In this document: positions 18,392-27,216 of the stretch, piece by piece
Position numbering within the stretch: the stretch's first letter is position 1
How the letters are laid out: each line of letters starts with the position of its first letter
Source of the DNA: Acanthopleuribacter pedis
Lineage (GTDB): Bacteria > Acidobacteriota > Holophagae > Acanthopleuribacterales > Acanthopleuribacteraceae
Assembly: GCF_017377855.1 (NCBI RefSeq)
Contig: NZ_JAFREP010000022.1
Coordinates: 124,001-188,000 of the forward strand
Length of the DNA: 64,000 nucleotides
Reading direction: 5' to 3'
Notes under the pieces: model-generated
What the model saw: the letters and a program-made list of their open reading frames with translations, nothing else
What the model was told of the DNA's origin: nothing
Database searches by the model: none
Translations under genes and position numbers: made by a program

Positions 18392-19435
18392 ATGACCCTG
18401 ATCGATCCCCAACACCGGAAACCGGTCGCTGCGTGGCTCGCCGTCGTTTGCACCCTAACCTTCGGCATGATCATCCTAGGCGGCTTAACCCGACTGACCG
18501 ATTCGGGTCTGTCCATGGTTGATTGGGACCCCATCATGGGCGCCGTCCCACCCCTTAACGAACAGGATTGGGCCGAGGTATTCGACCAATACCGCCAATC
18601 CCCGCAATACCTCAAAGAAAACAAAGGCATGCCCCTCGAAGACTTCAAGTTCATCTTTTATATGGAATACTTCCACCGCCTACTCGGCCGTTTTATCGGC
18701 AGTGTGTTCGCGCTGCCCTGGCTGTTTTTTGCGATCCGCGGCTGGGTCAAACGGCCGATGATCCGGCATGGCCTGGCGATCCTGGTTCTCGGGGGCGCCC
18801 AGGGTGTGATCGGCTGGTACATGGTTCAATCAGGCCTGGTCGACGTCCCTCGCGTCAGCCATTTCCGCCTTGCGATCCACCTCTCACTCGGCATTGCGCT
18901 TTTTAGTTACGTCCTATGCCTCGCCTTTGCGGTATTCCTGCCGCACCGCGACCACCAGGACGGAGACCTCCTGCCGCGGCTCACCCTTCCCTCTTTGACG
19001 GCGCTCACCTTGGTCGGCCTCCAAATCGTCAGCGGCGCCTTTGTGGCCGGCCTGCGCGCGGGCCACGCCTACAACACCTTTCCCATGATGCACGGCAGTT
19101 TTTTGCCGAGCGCCGCCTGGAGCTACACACCCTGGATCAGCAATTTCCTGGAAAACCCGGTCATGGTCCAATTTGTTCACCGCTGGTTCGCCTGGGTTGT
19201 CGCCGCCGCGGTCGTTGCGCTTTTTGTCGCCTTCGGCCGTCGCCTTCACTCTCGCCGCCTGCGTGTCAGCTTCATTTTGCTCTTGGCATGTCTGGGTTTA
19301 CAAGTTACTCTGGGCGTACTAACTCTCTTAACACGCGTGCCCGTAAGCCTGGGCTCGCTCCACCAAGCAGGCGCGGTTATCCTCTGGTCCATCTTGCTCT
19401 TCATCAGCTTTCACGGCTGGACCCGGCGCGCCTAA
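18392..19435 (+). CDS. ctaA: Haem A synthase, COX15/CtaA family
   Basis: Oxidises the C8 methyl of haem O to give haem A for aa3-type cytochrome oxidases, in the inner membrane. At 347 residues with about eight membrane helices it matches the COX15-like (type 2) enzymes. Conserved features are LGGLTRLTDSGLSMVDW near the start, MEYFHRLLGRFIG with an essential His, RVSHFRLAIHLSLGIALF, GLRAGHAYNTFPMMHG, VQFVHRWFAW and LGSLHQAGAVILW, supplying the four haem-ligand histidines. AGAGGA precedes the ATG. It implies an aerobic respiratory chain using haem A. The gene 16 bases downstream is probably cotranscribed. Confidence 0.95.
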   Translation: MTLIDPQHRKPVAAWLAVVCTLTFGMIILGGLTRLTDSGLSMVDWDPIMGAVPPLNEQDWAEVFDQYRQSPQYLKENKGMPLEDFKFIFYMEYFHRLLGRFIGSVFALPWLFFAIRGWVKRPMIRHGLAILVLGGAQGVIGWYMVQSGLVDVPRVSHFRLAIHLSLGIALFSYVLCLAFAVFLPHRDHQDGDLLPRLTLPSLTALTLVGLQIVSGAFVAGLRAGHAYNTFPMMHGSFLPSAAWSYTPWISNFLENPVMVQFVHRWFAWVVAAAVVALFVAFGRRLHSRRLRVSFILLLACLGLQVTLGVLTLLTRVPVSLGSLHQAGAVILWSILLFISFHGWTRRA

Positions 19436-19451
19436 TCCAGAAGGAACCGCC

Positions 19452-20273
19452 GTGGCCGAGCGACAAGGATTACTCTTTTCTCGATCCGAAATTCAAGCCC
19501 GCATCATCGCAACCAAACTTCGTGATGAAGGTTTTCTTATCGATCAAATCGTCGATGATCCCAGCGGCTGGCAAGCGGTCTTCCAGGGACGGCACCCGGC
19601 ACCCGGCGAGTTTCTGGTCATGGACTTTGACAGCGACCCCTTAATCGCCATCAGCCTCTTAGACGAACTGCACGCCTCCCCCGAATGGCACCAAGTCCCC
19701 GTCTTTTTTGTCAGCCGCTCCATCAGCGAAAACGAAATAGAGCGTTTTTTAACCAAGTTACACGTGGGATTCATCCAAATCCCCGCGCCCAAAGGCCGGC
19801 TTGCCACCCTCATCAACAATTACCTCGATAAGTGCAGCCGACGGGAGGATCAGAGCGACCTATTGGAAAACCCCTTACCGGCCAAGGTCAAGGCCTACCA
19901 TTTGCTGCGCGGCAAACCTCACTTCTTGGACCCGGAAACACCACTCCACGAGGTGCGCGATTTTCTGATACGCAAGGGGGCGACATACGTACTTACCAAT
20001 TACAACGGCGAACTTTCGATCCACACCATGCGCGACCACTTGCGTGCACTCAACCAAACCACCGATACCGGTCGTCCCTTGCGCAACTATCTCAATCAAC
20101 ATTTCCTGAGCTTGCAGCACGACGTGGACTGGACCATTGCGTTTACCACCTTTGCCGGTAGCGACGCGCGCCATCTGATCCTAACCAATGGGACCGAGGT
20201 CGTCGGGGTCATTGAGCCGGAGTGTTTCCACAAGGTTGTCATGCGCCGCATCTTTTTGTCTGAGTTCCGCTAG
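19452..20273 (+). CDS. Receiver-like two-domain protein
   Basis: A 273-residue protein from a GTG start (AAGGAA six bases upstream), directly after ctaA. Residues 1-130 look like a response-regulator receiver fold that has lost parts of the acidic pocket: LFSRSEIQARIIATKLRDEG, then FLVMDFDSD at the phospho-acceptor position, VPVFFVSRS, and a final helix. The C-terminal part (about 145-273) has a CBS- or PAS-like alternation (FLDPETPLHEVRDFLIRKGATYVLTN, ILTNGTEVVGVIEPECFHK). No DNA-binding domain is visible. Function is unknown; linkage to ctaA may be only transcriptional. Confidence 0.6.
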   Translation: MAERQGLLFSRSEIQARIIATKLRDEGFLIDQIVDDPSGWQAVFQGRHPAPGEFLVMDFDSDPLIAISLLDELHASPEWHQVPVFFVSRSISENEIERFLTKLHVGFIQIPAPKGRLATLINNYLDKCSRREDQSDLLENPLPAKVKAYHLLRGKPHFLDPETPLHEVRDFLIRKGATYVLTNYNGELSIHTMRDHLRALNQTTDTGRPLRNYLNQHFLSLQHDVDWTIAFTTFAGSDARHLILTNGTEVVGVIEPECFHKVVMRRIFLSEFR

Positions 20274-20660
20274 TCCGCATGCCGCCCTCAAAAAAGGCCC
20301 TAAAAGCAGAAAACCCGCCGGGCGGCGGGTTCATCTGGAGCGGAAGGTGGGGATGTAATCGTGAATGGAAGGAAATAAAGGGTGGGACATTGTTTGGAGG
20401 GATTGTGTTTGGTGGGACAAAAAAAGGTGGGACAAGTAAAGGCGGTCTTACATCCCCGCCGAGCATTCTAGCACAAAGACGCGGGTCACCCAATGGAAAC
20501 CCACGACCTTTCGCTACCAGGCGCAAAAGTGCCGCTCCCCCCATCAATGAACCACTGGGATTGATGGTTTTAGGCGTTGGCCGCCTTGACATCATACGGG
20601 GGGTTTCCTAAACTGTGGAACGGAGTTTTAGGTACATGAATCACTAGGCTGGATGGGTTT
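20274..20660 (+). other. Intergenic: hairpin plus short GGTGGGACA repeat
   Basis: A GC hairpin AACCCGCC/GGCGGGTT at 20312-20331 probably terminates the preceding gene. Between about 20384 and 20440 the nonamer GGTGGGACA occurs three times, separated by T- or A-rich spacers, followed by a related GGCGG segment. A minus-strand frame across this stretch is Pro/Val-rich only because of the repeat and is not a gene. The repeat lies upstream of the large TPR gene and could be a protein-binding array, but that is speculation. Confidence 0.4.
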
Positions 20661-22742
20661 ATGAGCGAAAACGTTGAGGATCTCTACCTCAAAGGTTTTA
20701 TGGCGTTTAGTGCAAAAAATTACGCCGAAGCAAAGTCTTACTGGGAGAAAGTTCTCCAAGTCGCGCCCGATCACCAAGAGGCCCGTAAAGGCCTACAGGA
20801 CATCATGCAGGCATCCCAGGCCGGATCGGCCGGCGCCGGCCAAAAATCCTCGAGCGGCACCAAGAAACGCAGCTCCAAGGAGATTCTCCAGGAAATCAAA
20901 CGCCTGTACAGCGCCAAACAGTACCAAGAAGCGCGTCGCTTGTGCGAATACCTCCTCAAAAAACACCCGAACAACAACGACCTCAAAGGCCTCTTTAAGA
21001 AAATCGACGCACGTTTTAAAGCAACCCAATCCCAGTCGGGCCAACGGGCCCCCAGCGACAAAAGCTCGCCCGACCTGGAATCCACCATGTACTACACCTC
21101 CAAGGCCGAGGCCTTTGTCGAAGGAGAAAGCGCCGAGGCAAAAGACGAGGATCATACCGCCGCCGAGGTAGAACGCCTCACCCAGCAAGGGGTGCAGCTC
21201 TACGAGGTCCAGGATTACGACCGCGCGCTGGCCGCCTGGCGAAAAGCGCTCGAACTGGATCCATCCAACCGAATCGTCCAGGATTACGTGAACAACGTCA
21301 GCGCCATGATGGCGGAAGAGCAGGCCCAAGCGGCGGAATCCGTGCCGGCCGCCCCCGCGACAAGCGCCTCCGCGTCAAGCGCCCCCGCGTCAAGCGCCCC
21401 AGCGACAAGCGTCCCCGCGGACCCCACTCCCGCGACAAGCGCCCCCGCGACAAGCGCCCCCGCGACAAGCGCCCCCGCGACAAGCGCCCCCGGCGGCGAT
21501 AAAGGCGGCCCCTCCAAGGAAGCACTCCTCAACGCATACAATGAAGGCCTGCAACTTTACGAATCCGGCCAATACGCCGCCGCCATGGAAAAATGGCACT
21601 ACATTCTCGAGTTTCACCCGAACCACAAAGAAACCCAACAGTGCTTGGAAAAAACCAAGGTCGCCATTGAGCAACAGCACCAGTACAAAAGCGATCTGGA
21701 AAACGCCAAAAAAGCACTCCTGGGCGGCGATCACGAGGAAGCCGAACGCCTGGTCAAAGAACTCACCGCCAAGGCGCCCGACCTCGACGGACTCAGCGCC
21801 CTTAAAAACTCCATCGAAAACCGCAAAAAACAAATCAACGAGATCCGCAGTCTCGAACTCGAGGAAGACGCCGCCAAGACCAAAGCAAAATCGGGCCCCT
21901 CGGACGAGGAAATCACCAAGTTCTTCACGCCCGATGCAGACGAAGGCGCGACCGAGACCCGCCAGGTCACCAAAATCATTAAGGTCCGCAACGAAAAGAA
22001 ACCCATCAACAAGCTTTGGTTCATTTTACCCGTGGTAGCGGCCGTGCTCGCCGGCGGCGGATACTTTGGTTTCCTTTATTGGGAACGGTTGCAGGAGCAA
22101 AAGCTCAACGAACCCGAGGAAGAAATTATCCCCACCGCAACCCAGGTCGACTGGAACAGCGACCAGCAAATCGTTTCCGATTTCATGGCGTTTGCGGAGG
22201 AATATACGATTTCTCAGAAACCCGCGATGGCCGTGCTTAGCTACCGTCGCGTACGTGAGATCGCGACCAAGCGAGCCGCCCACCTCAACGAAATCGCCAT
22301 CGCCAAACGAACCTTCGAGGACAGTGAAGAACTCAAACGTTTGACCAAGCTGACGTCCGAAGCCCAAACCAACATTGCCGCCGAGGAAGCCAAGCTGGGC
22401 CAGACCGCCCCCCCCGAGGACCAGGAAAAAACCATCCGACTCGCCCAAACCGACATCCAGAAAAAACGCTTCCAGGAAGCTGTCGACCGTCTCGGGCCGC
22501 TATTGGCAAACAATCTCGACAACATCGAACTCCAAAACCTCTTGGGCGGCGCCCACGAATCGCTGGCCTTCGAAAAGCTAAAGGAAAAAGCCTTACCGGA
22601 AGCCGTTAACCATTTCCGTAGCGCGGCCGTGCTGAAAACCGCTTATGTGATGCCTCGCCGCAATATGGAGGTGATCGAACGCTTCTTTAACGGTAAGATC
22701 AGCGAACAAGAAAAGGACCAGTGGTTCTACTTCCGCCTCTAA
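20661..22742 (+). CDS. Large TPR protein with single membrane helix
   Basis: A 693-residue protein made of tetratricopeptide-like repeats on both sides of a membrane anchor. The first repeat starts at once (YLKGFMAFSAKNYAEAKSYW); others are at about 76-110, 170-205 and 285-320. A low-complexity Ala-Pro-Thr-Ser linker covers about 225-275. A single helix (LWFILPVVAAVLAGGGYFGF) lies at about 452-473, with Lys/Arg-rich sequence before it, giving a cytoplasmic N-terminal half and an external C-terminal half. The C-terminal half has further TPR-like units. There is no signal peptide. It may be a scaffold for envelope or motility complexes; no family assignment is possible. Confidence 0.8.
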   Translation: MSENVEDLYLKGFMAFSAKNYAEAKSYWEKVLQVAPDHQEARKGLQDIMQASQAGSAGAGQKSSSGTKKRSSKEILQEIKRLYSAKQYQEARRLCEYLLKKHPNNNDLKGLFKKIDARFKATQSQSGQRAPSDKSSPDLESTMYYTSKAEAFVEGESAEAKDEDHTAAEVERLTQQGVQLYEVQDYDRALAAWRKALELDPSNRIVQDYVNNVSAMMAEEQAQAAESVPAAPATSASASSAPASSAPATSVPADPTPATSAPATSAPATSAPATSAPGGDKGGPSKEALLNAYNEGLQLYESGQYAAAMEKWHYILEFHPNHKETQQCLEKTKVAIEQQHQYKSDLENAKKALLGGDHEEAERLVKELTAKAPDLDGLSALKNSIENRKKQINEIRSLELEEDAAKTKAKSGPSDEEITKFFTPDADEGATETRQVTKIIKVRNEKKPINKLWFILPVVAAVLAGGGYFGFLYWERLQEQKLNEPEEEIIPTATQVDWNSDQQIVSDFMAFAEEYTISQKPAMAVLSYRRVREIATKRAAHLNEIAIAKRTFEDSEELKRLTKLTSEAQTNIAAEEAKLGQTAPPEDQEKTIRLAQTDIQKKRFQEAVDRLGPLLANNLDNIELQNLLGGAHESLAFEKLKEKALPEAVNHFRSAAVLKTAYVMPRRNMEVIERFFNGKISEQEKDQWFYFRL
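21356..21490 (+). repeat. 15-bp tandem repeat in TPR-protein linker
   Basis: About nine units of a 15-base sequence close to AGCGCCCCCGCGACA, encoding Ser-Ala-Pro-Ala-Thr. The last four units are nearly identical and the earlier ones degenerate, suggesting recent expansion at the 3' side. Confidence 0.9.
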
Positions 22743-22760
22743 AAACCGCGCGGTTTTTTT
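22741..22760 (+). terminator. Probable intrinsic terminator
   Basis: AAAAACCGCGCGG followed by seven T, starting at the TPR-gene stop. The stem is short and the loop tight, so strength is uncertain. Confidence 0.55.
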
Positions 22761-22827
22761 CTGAATTATGTGAACCTTCCGGCATGCCTGGCGGCCGCGG
22801 AAGGTTTCGCCTACCGCCGAGGAACGC

Positions 22828-23397
22828 GTGAACGTCTGTTTTGTGTGTGGCGCAAGCCTTGACCCTGAAAAAACCGAATGTCCTCAATGCGCCACGCCCG
22901 TCCAAGAACTCGGCATGATGCTGCGGGTTTCACAAAAATCCCGATTTTTATTTGGTTCACGCAAACAAGCCGGCCTTCCCACGAGCGTGGGCGCAACCCC
23001 GAGCCAACCACCCCCCGCGGCGCCGGCCAAGAAACCCAAGGTCGCCAAACCTTTTGTCGCGGAAACGCAGATCGATGCGCTCGATCTGATCCGCAACAGG
23101 GACCCCATCATCGAAGAAGAAAAAACCGGCGAGGATGTCATCGCCCTCCCCATCACCCAACGCGCCCCGGCCCATCTCGCCGACGTTGCATTGGTCTCGC
23201 TATTTAACGGGGTCATCCTGCAAATTATTTTGTGGTTCTCCCACCGAGGACTGCAAGACCTTGTCACCTTTAGCCTGCTTCCGATTCTGTTTGTCTTGCT
23301 GAGTTTCACCTTTCTTTATTTCTGGCTGTTCCTCGGTTTATTCAAAAAGACCCTGGGCGCACTGCTCATCGAGTACTACCAAAAAAACGCGGGCTAG
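22828..23397 (+). CDS. Zinc-ribbon membrane protein
   Basis: A 189-residue protein from a GTG start. The N-terminus carries a short zinc ribbon: CFVCGAS and CPQCATP, two CxxC pairs about 12 residues apart. A Pro/Lys-rich linker follows (about 55-75), then a region ending in two membrane segments (SLFNGVILQIILWFS and LLPILFVLLSFTFLYFWLFLG) with a final amphipathic stretch. The membrane part recalls RDD-like domains. The TAG stop at 23395-23397 is also the first three bases of an inverted-repeat element. Function is unknown. Confidence 0.72.
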   Translation: MNVCFVCGASLDPEKTECPQCATPVQELGMMLRVSQKSRFLFGSRKQAGLPTSVGATPSQPPPAAPAKKPKVAKPFVAETQIDALDLIRNRDPIIEEEKTGEDVIALPITQRAPAHLADVALVSLFNGVILQIILWFSHRGLQDLVTFSLLPILFVLLSFTFLYFWLFLGLFKKTLGALLIEYYQKNAG

Positions 23398-23620
23398 CCC
23401 GCATTGCCGGCAAGGGTTCGTCGCGAGAAGCTGAAAGCCTTGTGCGTGCGAAGATGACGACCGAGAGACAGCCGACCTTTCGCCGGGCCAACCTTTCGCC
23501 GGGCCGACCTTTCAGCGTAGCAGCTGAGGCGAAGGCGGCTCGACTGGTAACGCGGGAGACAAACCCTGGTAATCGCACGGGTTGCCCCGTAGCAGCATGC
23601 CTTGTGAGCGATGCGGGCTA
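23395..23620 (+). repeat. Inverted-terminus repeat element, copy A
   Basis: A 226-bp element with terminal inverted repeats: TAGCCCGCAT at the left end and its exact complement ATGCGGGCTA at the right, extended by GGCAAGG and CTTGTGAG sequences. Next to the left end is a conserved core (TTCGTCGCGAGAAGCTG, then AAAGCCTTGTG). Inside is a 16-base unit close to GCCGACCTTTCGCCGG repeated three times, then GTAGCAGCTGAGGCGAAGGC. It has no coding capacity. The left end begins on the stop codon of the preceding gene. Related copies are at 33412, 37658, 48602, 54529 and 61465. Confidence 0.88.
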
Positions 23621-23820
23621 GGCTCGCGCCGACGCTGATACCCGCCTAAGCGTGCGCTTCAGTAGGTTCCAGTGAAACGGATACGCCACGAACTGCTTTC
23701 AACCCAGGCGGCCCAGGTGCGGCCCGCGTGCGTTCAAGCAAACGGCACCTCGCCCGTCTTCTGTCATCCTTGTTGACTCCAGAGCAATACCAAATCTCAA
23801 GCAGACGTCGACCTAATAGG

Positions 23821-23860
23821 AAAAGCCGGCGAAACCCTCTCGGATTCCGCCGGCCTTTTA
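23821..23860. terminator. Bidirectional intrinsic terminator
   Basis: AAAAGCCGGC and GCCGGCCTTTT arms around an 18-base loop, between the plus-strand zinc-ribbon gene with its repeat element and the convergent DUF1573 gene. Confidence 0.85.
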
Positions 23861-23894
23861 TCATTCAGATCGCGTCGTAAACGCTTGAAATCAA

Positions 23895-24902
23895 TTACTT
23901 GCTGGGCGGTTCAACCACACTGCCACGAACAGGAATGCGCAGCGTTCCTTGCTCTTTCACGTTGGTGTTCAAGGTGATGGAACCATCGAACTTACCAACC
24001 GGAGCATCTTCTTTCAAAACGATTTGAAGGCGTTTCTCGTGGCCGAGGTTTTCAGCCAAGGAGACGTCCAAATACTCGAGGGAAGATTCGATATCACTGA
24101 CTTCGAAGCTGTCGCCCTTGCTGGACTCAACACGCAGGGAAATCTGACGGGTTTTGCCCTTGGGAGATGCAAACAGGAAAACAGAACCGGGCGTAACACG
24201 CAGCGGCTTTTCGATGTTCACGGTCACGGTGGAACGCATGTTGCCCTGGGTTTTGCTGTTGGTTTCGTAGTTGATGAAACCGGTCAAGCGATTTTTGCCC
24301 TCGGGAAACTTGTTGCCGTCGACAGTGACTTTGATTTCAAAGGTCTTGTCGTCTTTGCGAATGGCTTCCGCTTTAAGAAACTCGGGCTGCGCTTTCACGC
24401 CGGTAACTTCAAGCTTGTCCATTTTGTTGCTGCTAACCACGATGTTTTGCGTGGAGATCTCGCCCAACTTAGCGCGTGGGAAAAAGAGGCTAACGGGCTT
24501 GGCGACGATGTCGGCTACGACATTGGCGGAAATTTTCACAATGGTTTTGGCGGAAACACCGTTGTCATCAACCATGTTGGTGTCAATGGTTACGGTTTTG
24601 TTGATCTTGCCGGAAAAACGTTCTGAGTTAAAGGTCACGGGAATCTCACCGGACTCGCCGGGCTCGTAGATCGCTTTTTTAGGCTTGGCGGACGTACAAC
24701 CGCAAGACGTTTTAACATCTTTGATTTCGAGTGGCGCATCACCGATGTTTTTGAATTTGAAAACGGTGGATACTTTCTCACCTTTATCGATGTCACCGAA
24801 ATCGTGCTGCATTTTTTCCATTTCGAGCTTTGGACCAGCCAAAGCCACGGAGACCATCAGACTCACGGCGAACAAGATTAAGGGTTTGATTGTAGTTTTC
24901 AT
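23895..24902 (-). CDS. Secreted DUF1573 protein
   Basis: I choose the ATG at 24902 because GGAGGT lies nine bases upstream and a clean signal peptide follows (KTTIKPLILFAVSLMVSVALA, cleaved before GPKLEM); this gives 335 residues. The mature N-terminus has the DUF1573 signature: HDFGDIDKGEKVSTVFKFKN, then GDAPLEIKDVKTSCGCT with the conserved SCGC pair, and a Gly-rich turn before IPVTFNS. Two or three further Ig-like/ASPM-type beta domains follow (TKTRQISLRVESSKG region). The family is periplasmic or surface-located and its role is not established. Confidence 0.85.
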   Translation of the reverse strand: MKTTIKPLILFAVSLMVSVALAGPKLEMEKMQHDFGDIDKGEKVSTVFKFKNIGDAPLEIKDVKTSCGCTSAKPKKAIYEPGESGEIPVTFNSERFSGKINKTVTIDTNMVDDNGVSAKTIVKISANVVADIVAKPVSLFFPRAKLGEISTQNIVVSSNKMDKLEVTGVKAQPEFLKAEAIRKDDKTFEIKVTVDGNKFPEGKNRLTGFINYETNSKTQGNMRSTVTVNIEKPLRVTPGSVFLFASPKGKTRQISLRVESSKGDSFEVSDIESSLEYLDVSLAENLGHEKRLQIVLKEDAPVGKFDGSITLNTNVKEQGTLRIPVRGSVVEPPSK

Positions 24903-25851
24903 GAAAAGACTACCTCCGGATATCCCGCATAACGCGGGGACAACATTAAGCAAATGCCGCTAGTTTATCATTTCAATCGGGCATTGTCATCTTGACGGGC
25001 ATCATGCATGCCGACCACCCACCCACGAGACCAGGGCTACAAGCCGGCATAACCGGCTCTTAAACAAGCACAACAAACTATTTAAAAACAAACACTTAAA
25101 CCCATAACAAACACTGCTTTTCTCAAGAAATTTCAATTTATACCAAACCCAAGGCCTCTTTTTCACGTAACCTAAAACGTCTGGAAAGTCACGGTTTTTT
25201 ACCGCATTTCCTCTTTCAGGCGCCCATGACAGGCAATCCCAATCCTCCCCGACCAGCCGGCAAAGGTCTCCCAAACCTTACCGGACACATTGCCCAAGCG
25301 ACCCCGCCGCTTCCCAAACCGCGACGTATCGTCGTTCACGGTTAACCCCACCTCGCGGCGCGGGCCAGGCGAAGGAACCCACTCGGTCCCGGTTAATCCT
25401 CGCCCCATCCGTTTCGTTCACGTAGGACCCATGCAAACCGAACGCACTCGGATCGATGCCATGCGCGAAAACACCCACGGCCAAACACCAACCCGGCCGT
25501 TAGCCGCATGAACCTCGAGGCTGCCGCGGGGCGCGCATGATTCACAAAAAACCCACACGACCAACCCAAGCCATCCCTCAACCCACCACCCTCATGATCA
25601 ACCCGCACCGATCATCCAACCCACGCCTCGGACGACGTCCAACATCACGCAATGGGCGAACGAAACCCAGCTTCACCGCGCCCCTGCAACGAAGTTCGAG
25701 CCCTGTTCCCAAACGTGGAAGCCCCCGCCTGGTTTTCGTGTGATAACATGATCAGTTTGAATGCTATTCATGTCATCGGACAAAAATCGTCCACGGGCTC
25801 GGGACAAGGTTGCGTCCGGCAAAAGGTGCTTAACTTATTACGGAGACGCGT
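24903..25851. other. Long divergent intergenic region, no gene seen
   Basis: About 950 bases between two divergent genes. A small hairpin AGCCGG-CATAA-CCGGCT lies at 25042-25058. The part from 25060 to 25200 is A/T-rich and suited to promoters; from 25210 to 25740 it becomes GC-rich with several short frames, none with a ribosome site or recognisable protein. No repeat-element copy, tRNA or transposase fragment was found. Confidence 0.4.
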
Positions 25852-27147
25852 TTGAGTAAAAAGAATTCTTCATCGTGTTTGTCCAGACTCTTTTGGACCT
25901 GCAGCACCGTAATATTTTTAATGGTGCTGTGTTCGGTCGCGGTCGGCTTGCTCACCTTTTCTCAGATACAGGGAACCAAAGAAGCCGTGGTGGTGCCCCT
26001 TGAGCAAGAAAACCAACTGGGTATCAGCGAGGACAAACCGCTGGTCTTTATTAATGAAGAGGGCCAACCGGTACCCAAACCGATCAAGGTCAAGATTCGT
26101 GCCCGCGCATTGGAATTCCATATCAAGCCAACCAGCAATCCCGGCCAAATTGATTTGGACGGCGACTACGACAAGGCCAATTTCAAACTAGAAACGGAAG
26201 TTACCGAACACGACGACCATATTGAATACACCTTGGACTTCCGCCCCCGTGCCTCCTTAATGTTTGGCTTCTCAGATGACGACAACAACAACCACATCAC
26301 CTTGTACCTCCCCAAAAACGCCCCGGTCGATTTGGACCTGGACATGGCCATTGGATCGGGTGACTTTGACCTGTCGGGCGTTCCCCTGTCCAGCGTTCAG
26401 ATGGAAGTGAAAATGGGCGAGTTCCACATGAAAAACAAGGAGCGCAACCCGATTACCGCCGAAAAGTTTGAGGTAGAAGGTTCCATGGGCGAAATGGTCA
26501 TTGAGGACCTTCAGAACTACAACTTCAAAGACGGTAAAATCGCCATGCGCATGGGCGAAGGGGTGATTTTAAACAGTGGTCAATTCCAGCAAGACACCCA
26601 TCTCGACCTGTCCATTCGCATGGGTGAAGTGGTTTTAAAAGTTCCCGACGATACCCGGCTCAACCGCACGGTAAAGGTAGTCATGGGTGAAATGGAAGCA
26701 CCACCACCCCGTCAAGGCAAATACGCCCTGAACTTGGAGGGCAAGGTCACCATGGGCAGCATGTCCATCAGCCAAGGAACGCAAAAACGGCTTGTCACCG
26801 ATTTGCTTCAAACCATCGCGGTCGAACAAGGTGCCGAGGCGGCCATCGCCAAATACTACGAACTGCAAGCAACCGAACAAGCCAACCTCACCTTTGGCGC
26901 CTTTGCGCTGGAACGGCTCGGTTATGAATTAATGGAGAAAAACCGGGCGGATGAAGCGGTGAAAATCCTGGAATTCAACATCCAGTTGTTCCCTGAATAT
27001 CCCGGCTCCTACAAAGCATTGGCCGAGGCCTTCGTGGTGACCGGCAATATTCCGGCGGCGATCAAAGCGATGGAAGCGGGCCTCAAGGTAAAGCCTGACT
27101 GGCGCAGCGGCCGTCGCCTTTTGAAACGATTACAAAAACAACACTAG
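25852..27147 (+). CDS. Membrane-anchored toastrack-like protein with C-terminal TPR
   Basis: A 431-residue protein from a TTG start with CGGAGA upstream. A membrane segment occupies about 13-35 (TCSTVIFLMVLCSVAVGLLTF). The central part, about 70-315, is a repetitive beta structure like DUF4097/toastrack domains: IDLDGDYDKANFKLETEV, ITLYLPKNAPVDLDLDMAIG, then several strands each ending in the motif MGE (EVKMGEFHM, SMGEMVIED, IRMGEVVLKV, VVMGEMEA). The C-terminal 100 residues hold TPR-like helices (ALERLGYELMEKNRADEAVK). The fusion suggests an envelope-stress or adhesion scaffold. The downstream ATPase gene, 69 bases away, may be cotranscribed. Confidence 0.65.
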   Translation: MSKKNSSSCLSRLFWTCSTVIFLMVLCSVAVGLLTFSQIQGTKEAVVVPLEQENQLGISEDKPLVFINEEGQPVPKPIKVKIRARALEFHIKPTSNPGQIDLDGDYDKANFKLETEVTEHDDHIEYTLDFRPRASLMFGFSDDDNNNHITLYLPKNAPVDLDLDMAIGSGDFDLSGVPLSSVQMEVKMGEFHMKNKERNPITAEKFEVEGSMGEMVIEDLQNYNFKDGKIAMRMGEGVILNSGQFQQDTHLDLSIRMGEVVLKVPDDTRLNRTVKVVMGEMEAPPPRQGKYALNLEGKVTMGSMSISQGTQKRLVTDLLQTIAVEQGAEAAIAKYYELQATEQANLTFGAFALERLGYELMEKNRADEAVKILEFNIQLFPEYPGSYKALAEAFVVTGNIPAAIKAMEAGLKVKPDWRSGRRLLKRLQKQH

Positions 27148-27216
27148 ATACGCGGCACAAAGTTGGGACAGGCCTTTGCCGCCGGCTTTGTTCCCCTATG
27201 GTCCTCTGGAGGTCTC

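Noticed and set aside
20239..20595. A 118-codon minus-strand frame rich in Pro and Val
   Set aside because: It overlaps the end of the receiver-like gene and a terminator hairpin; the composition comes from the GGTGGGACA repeat.
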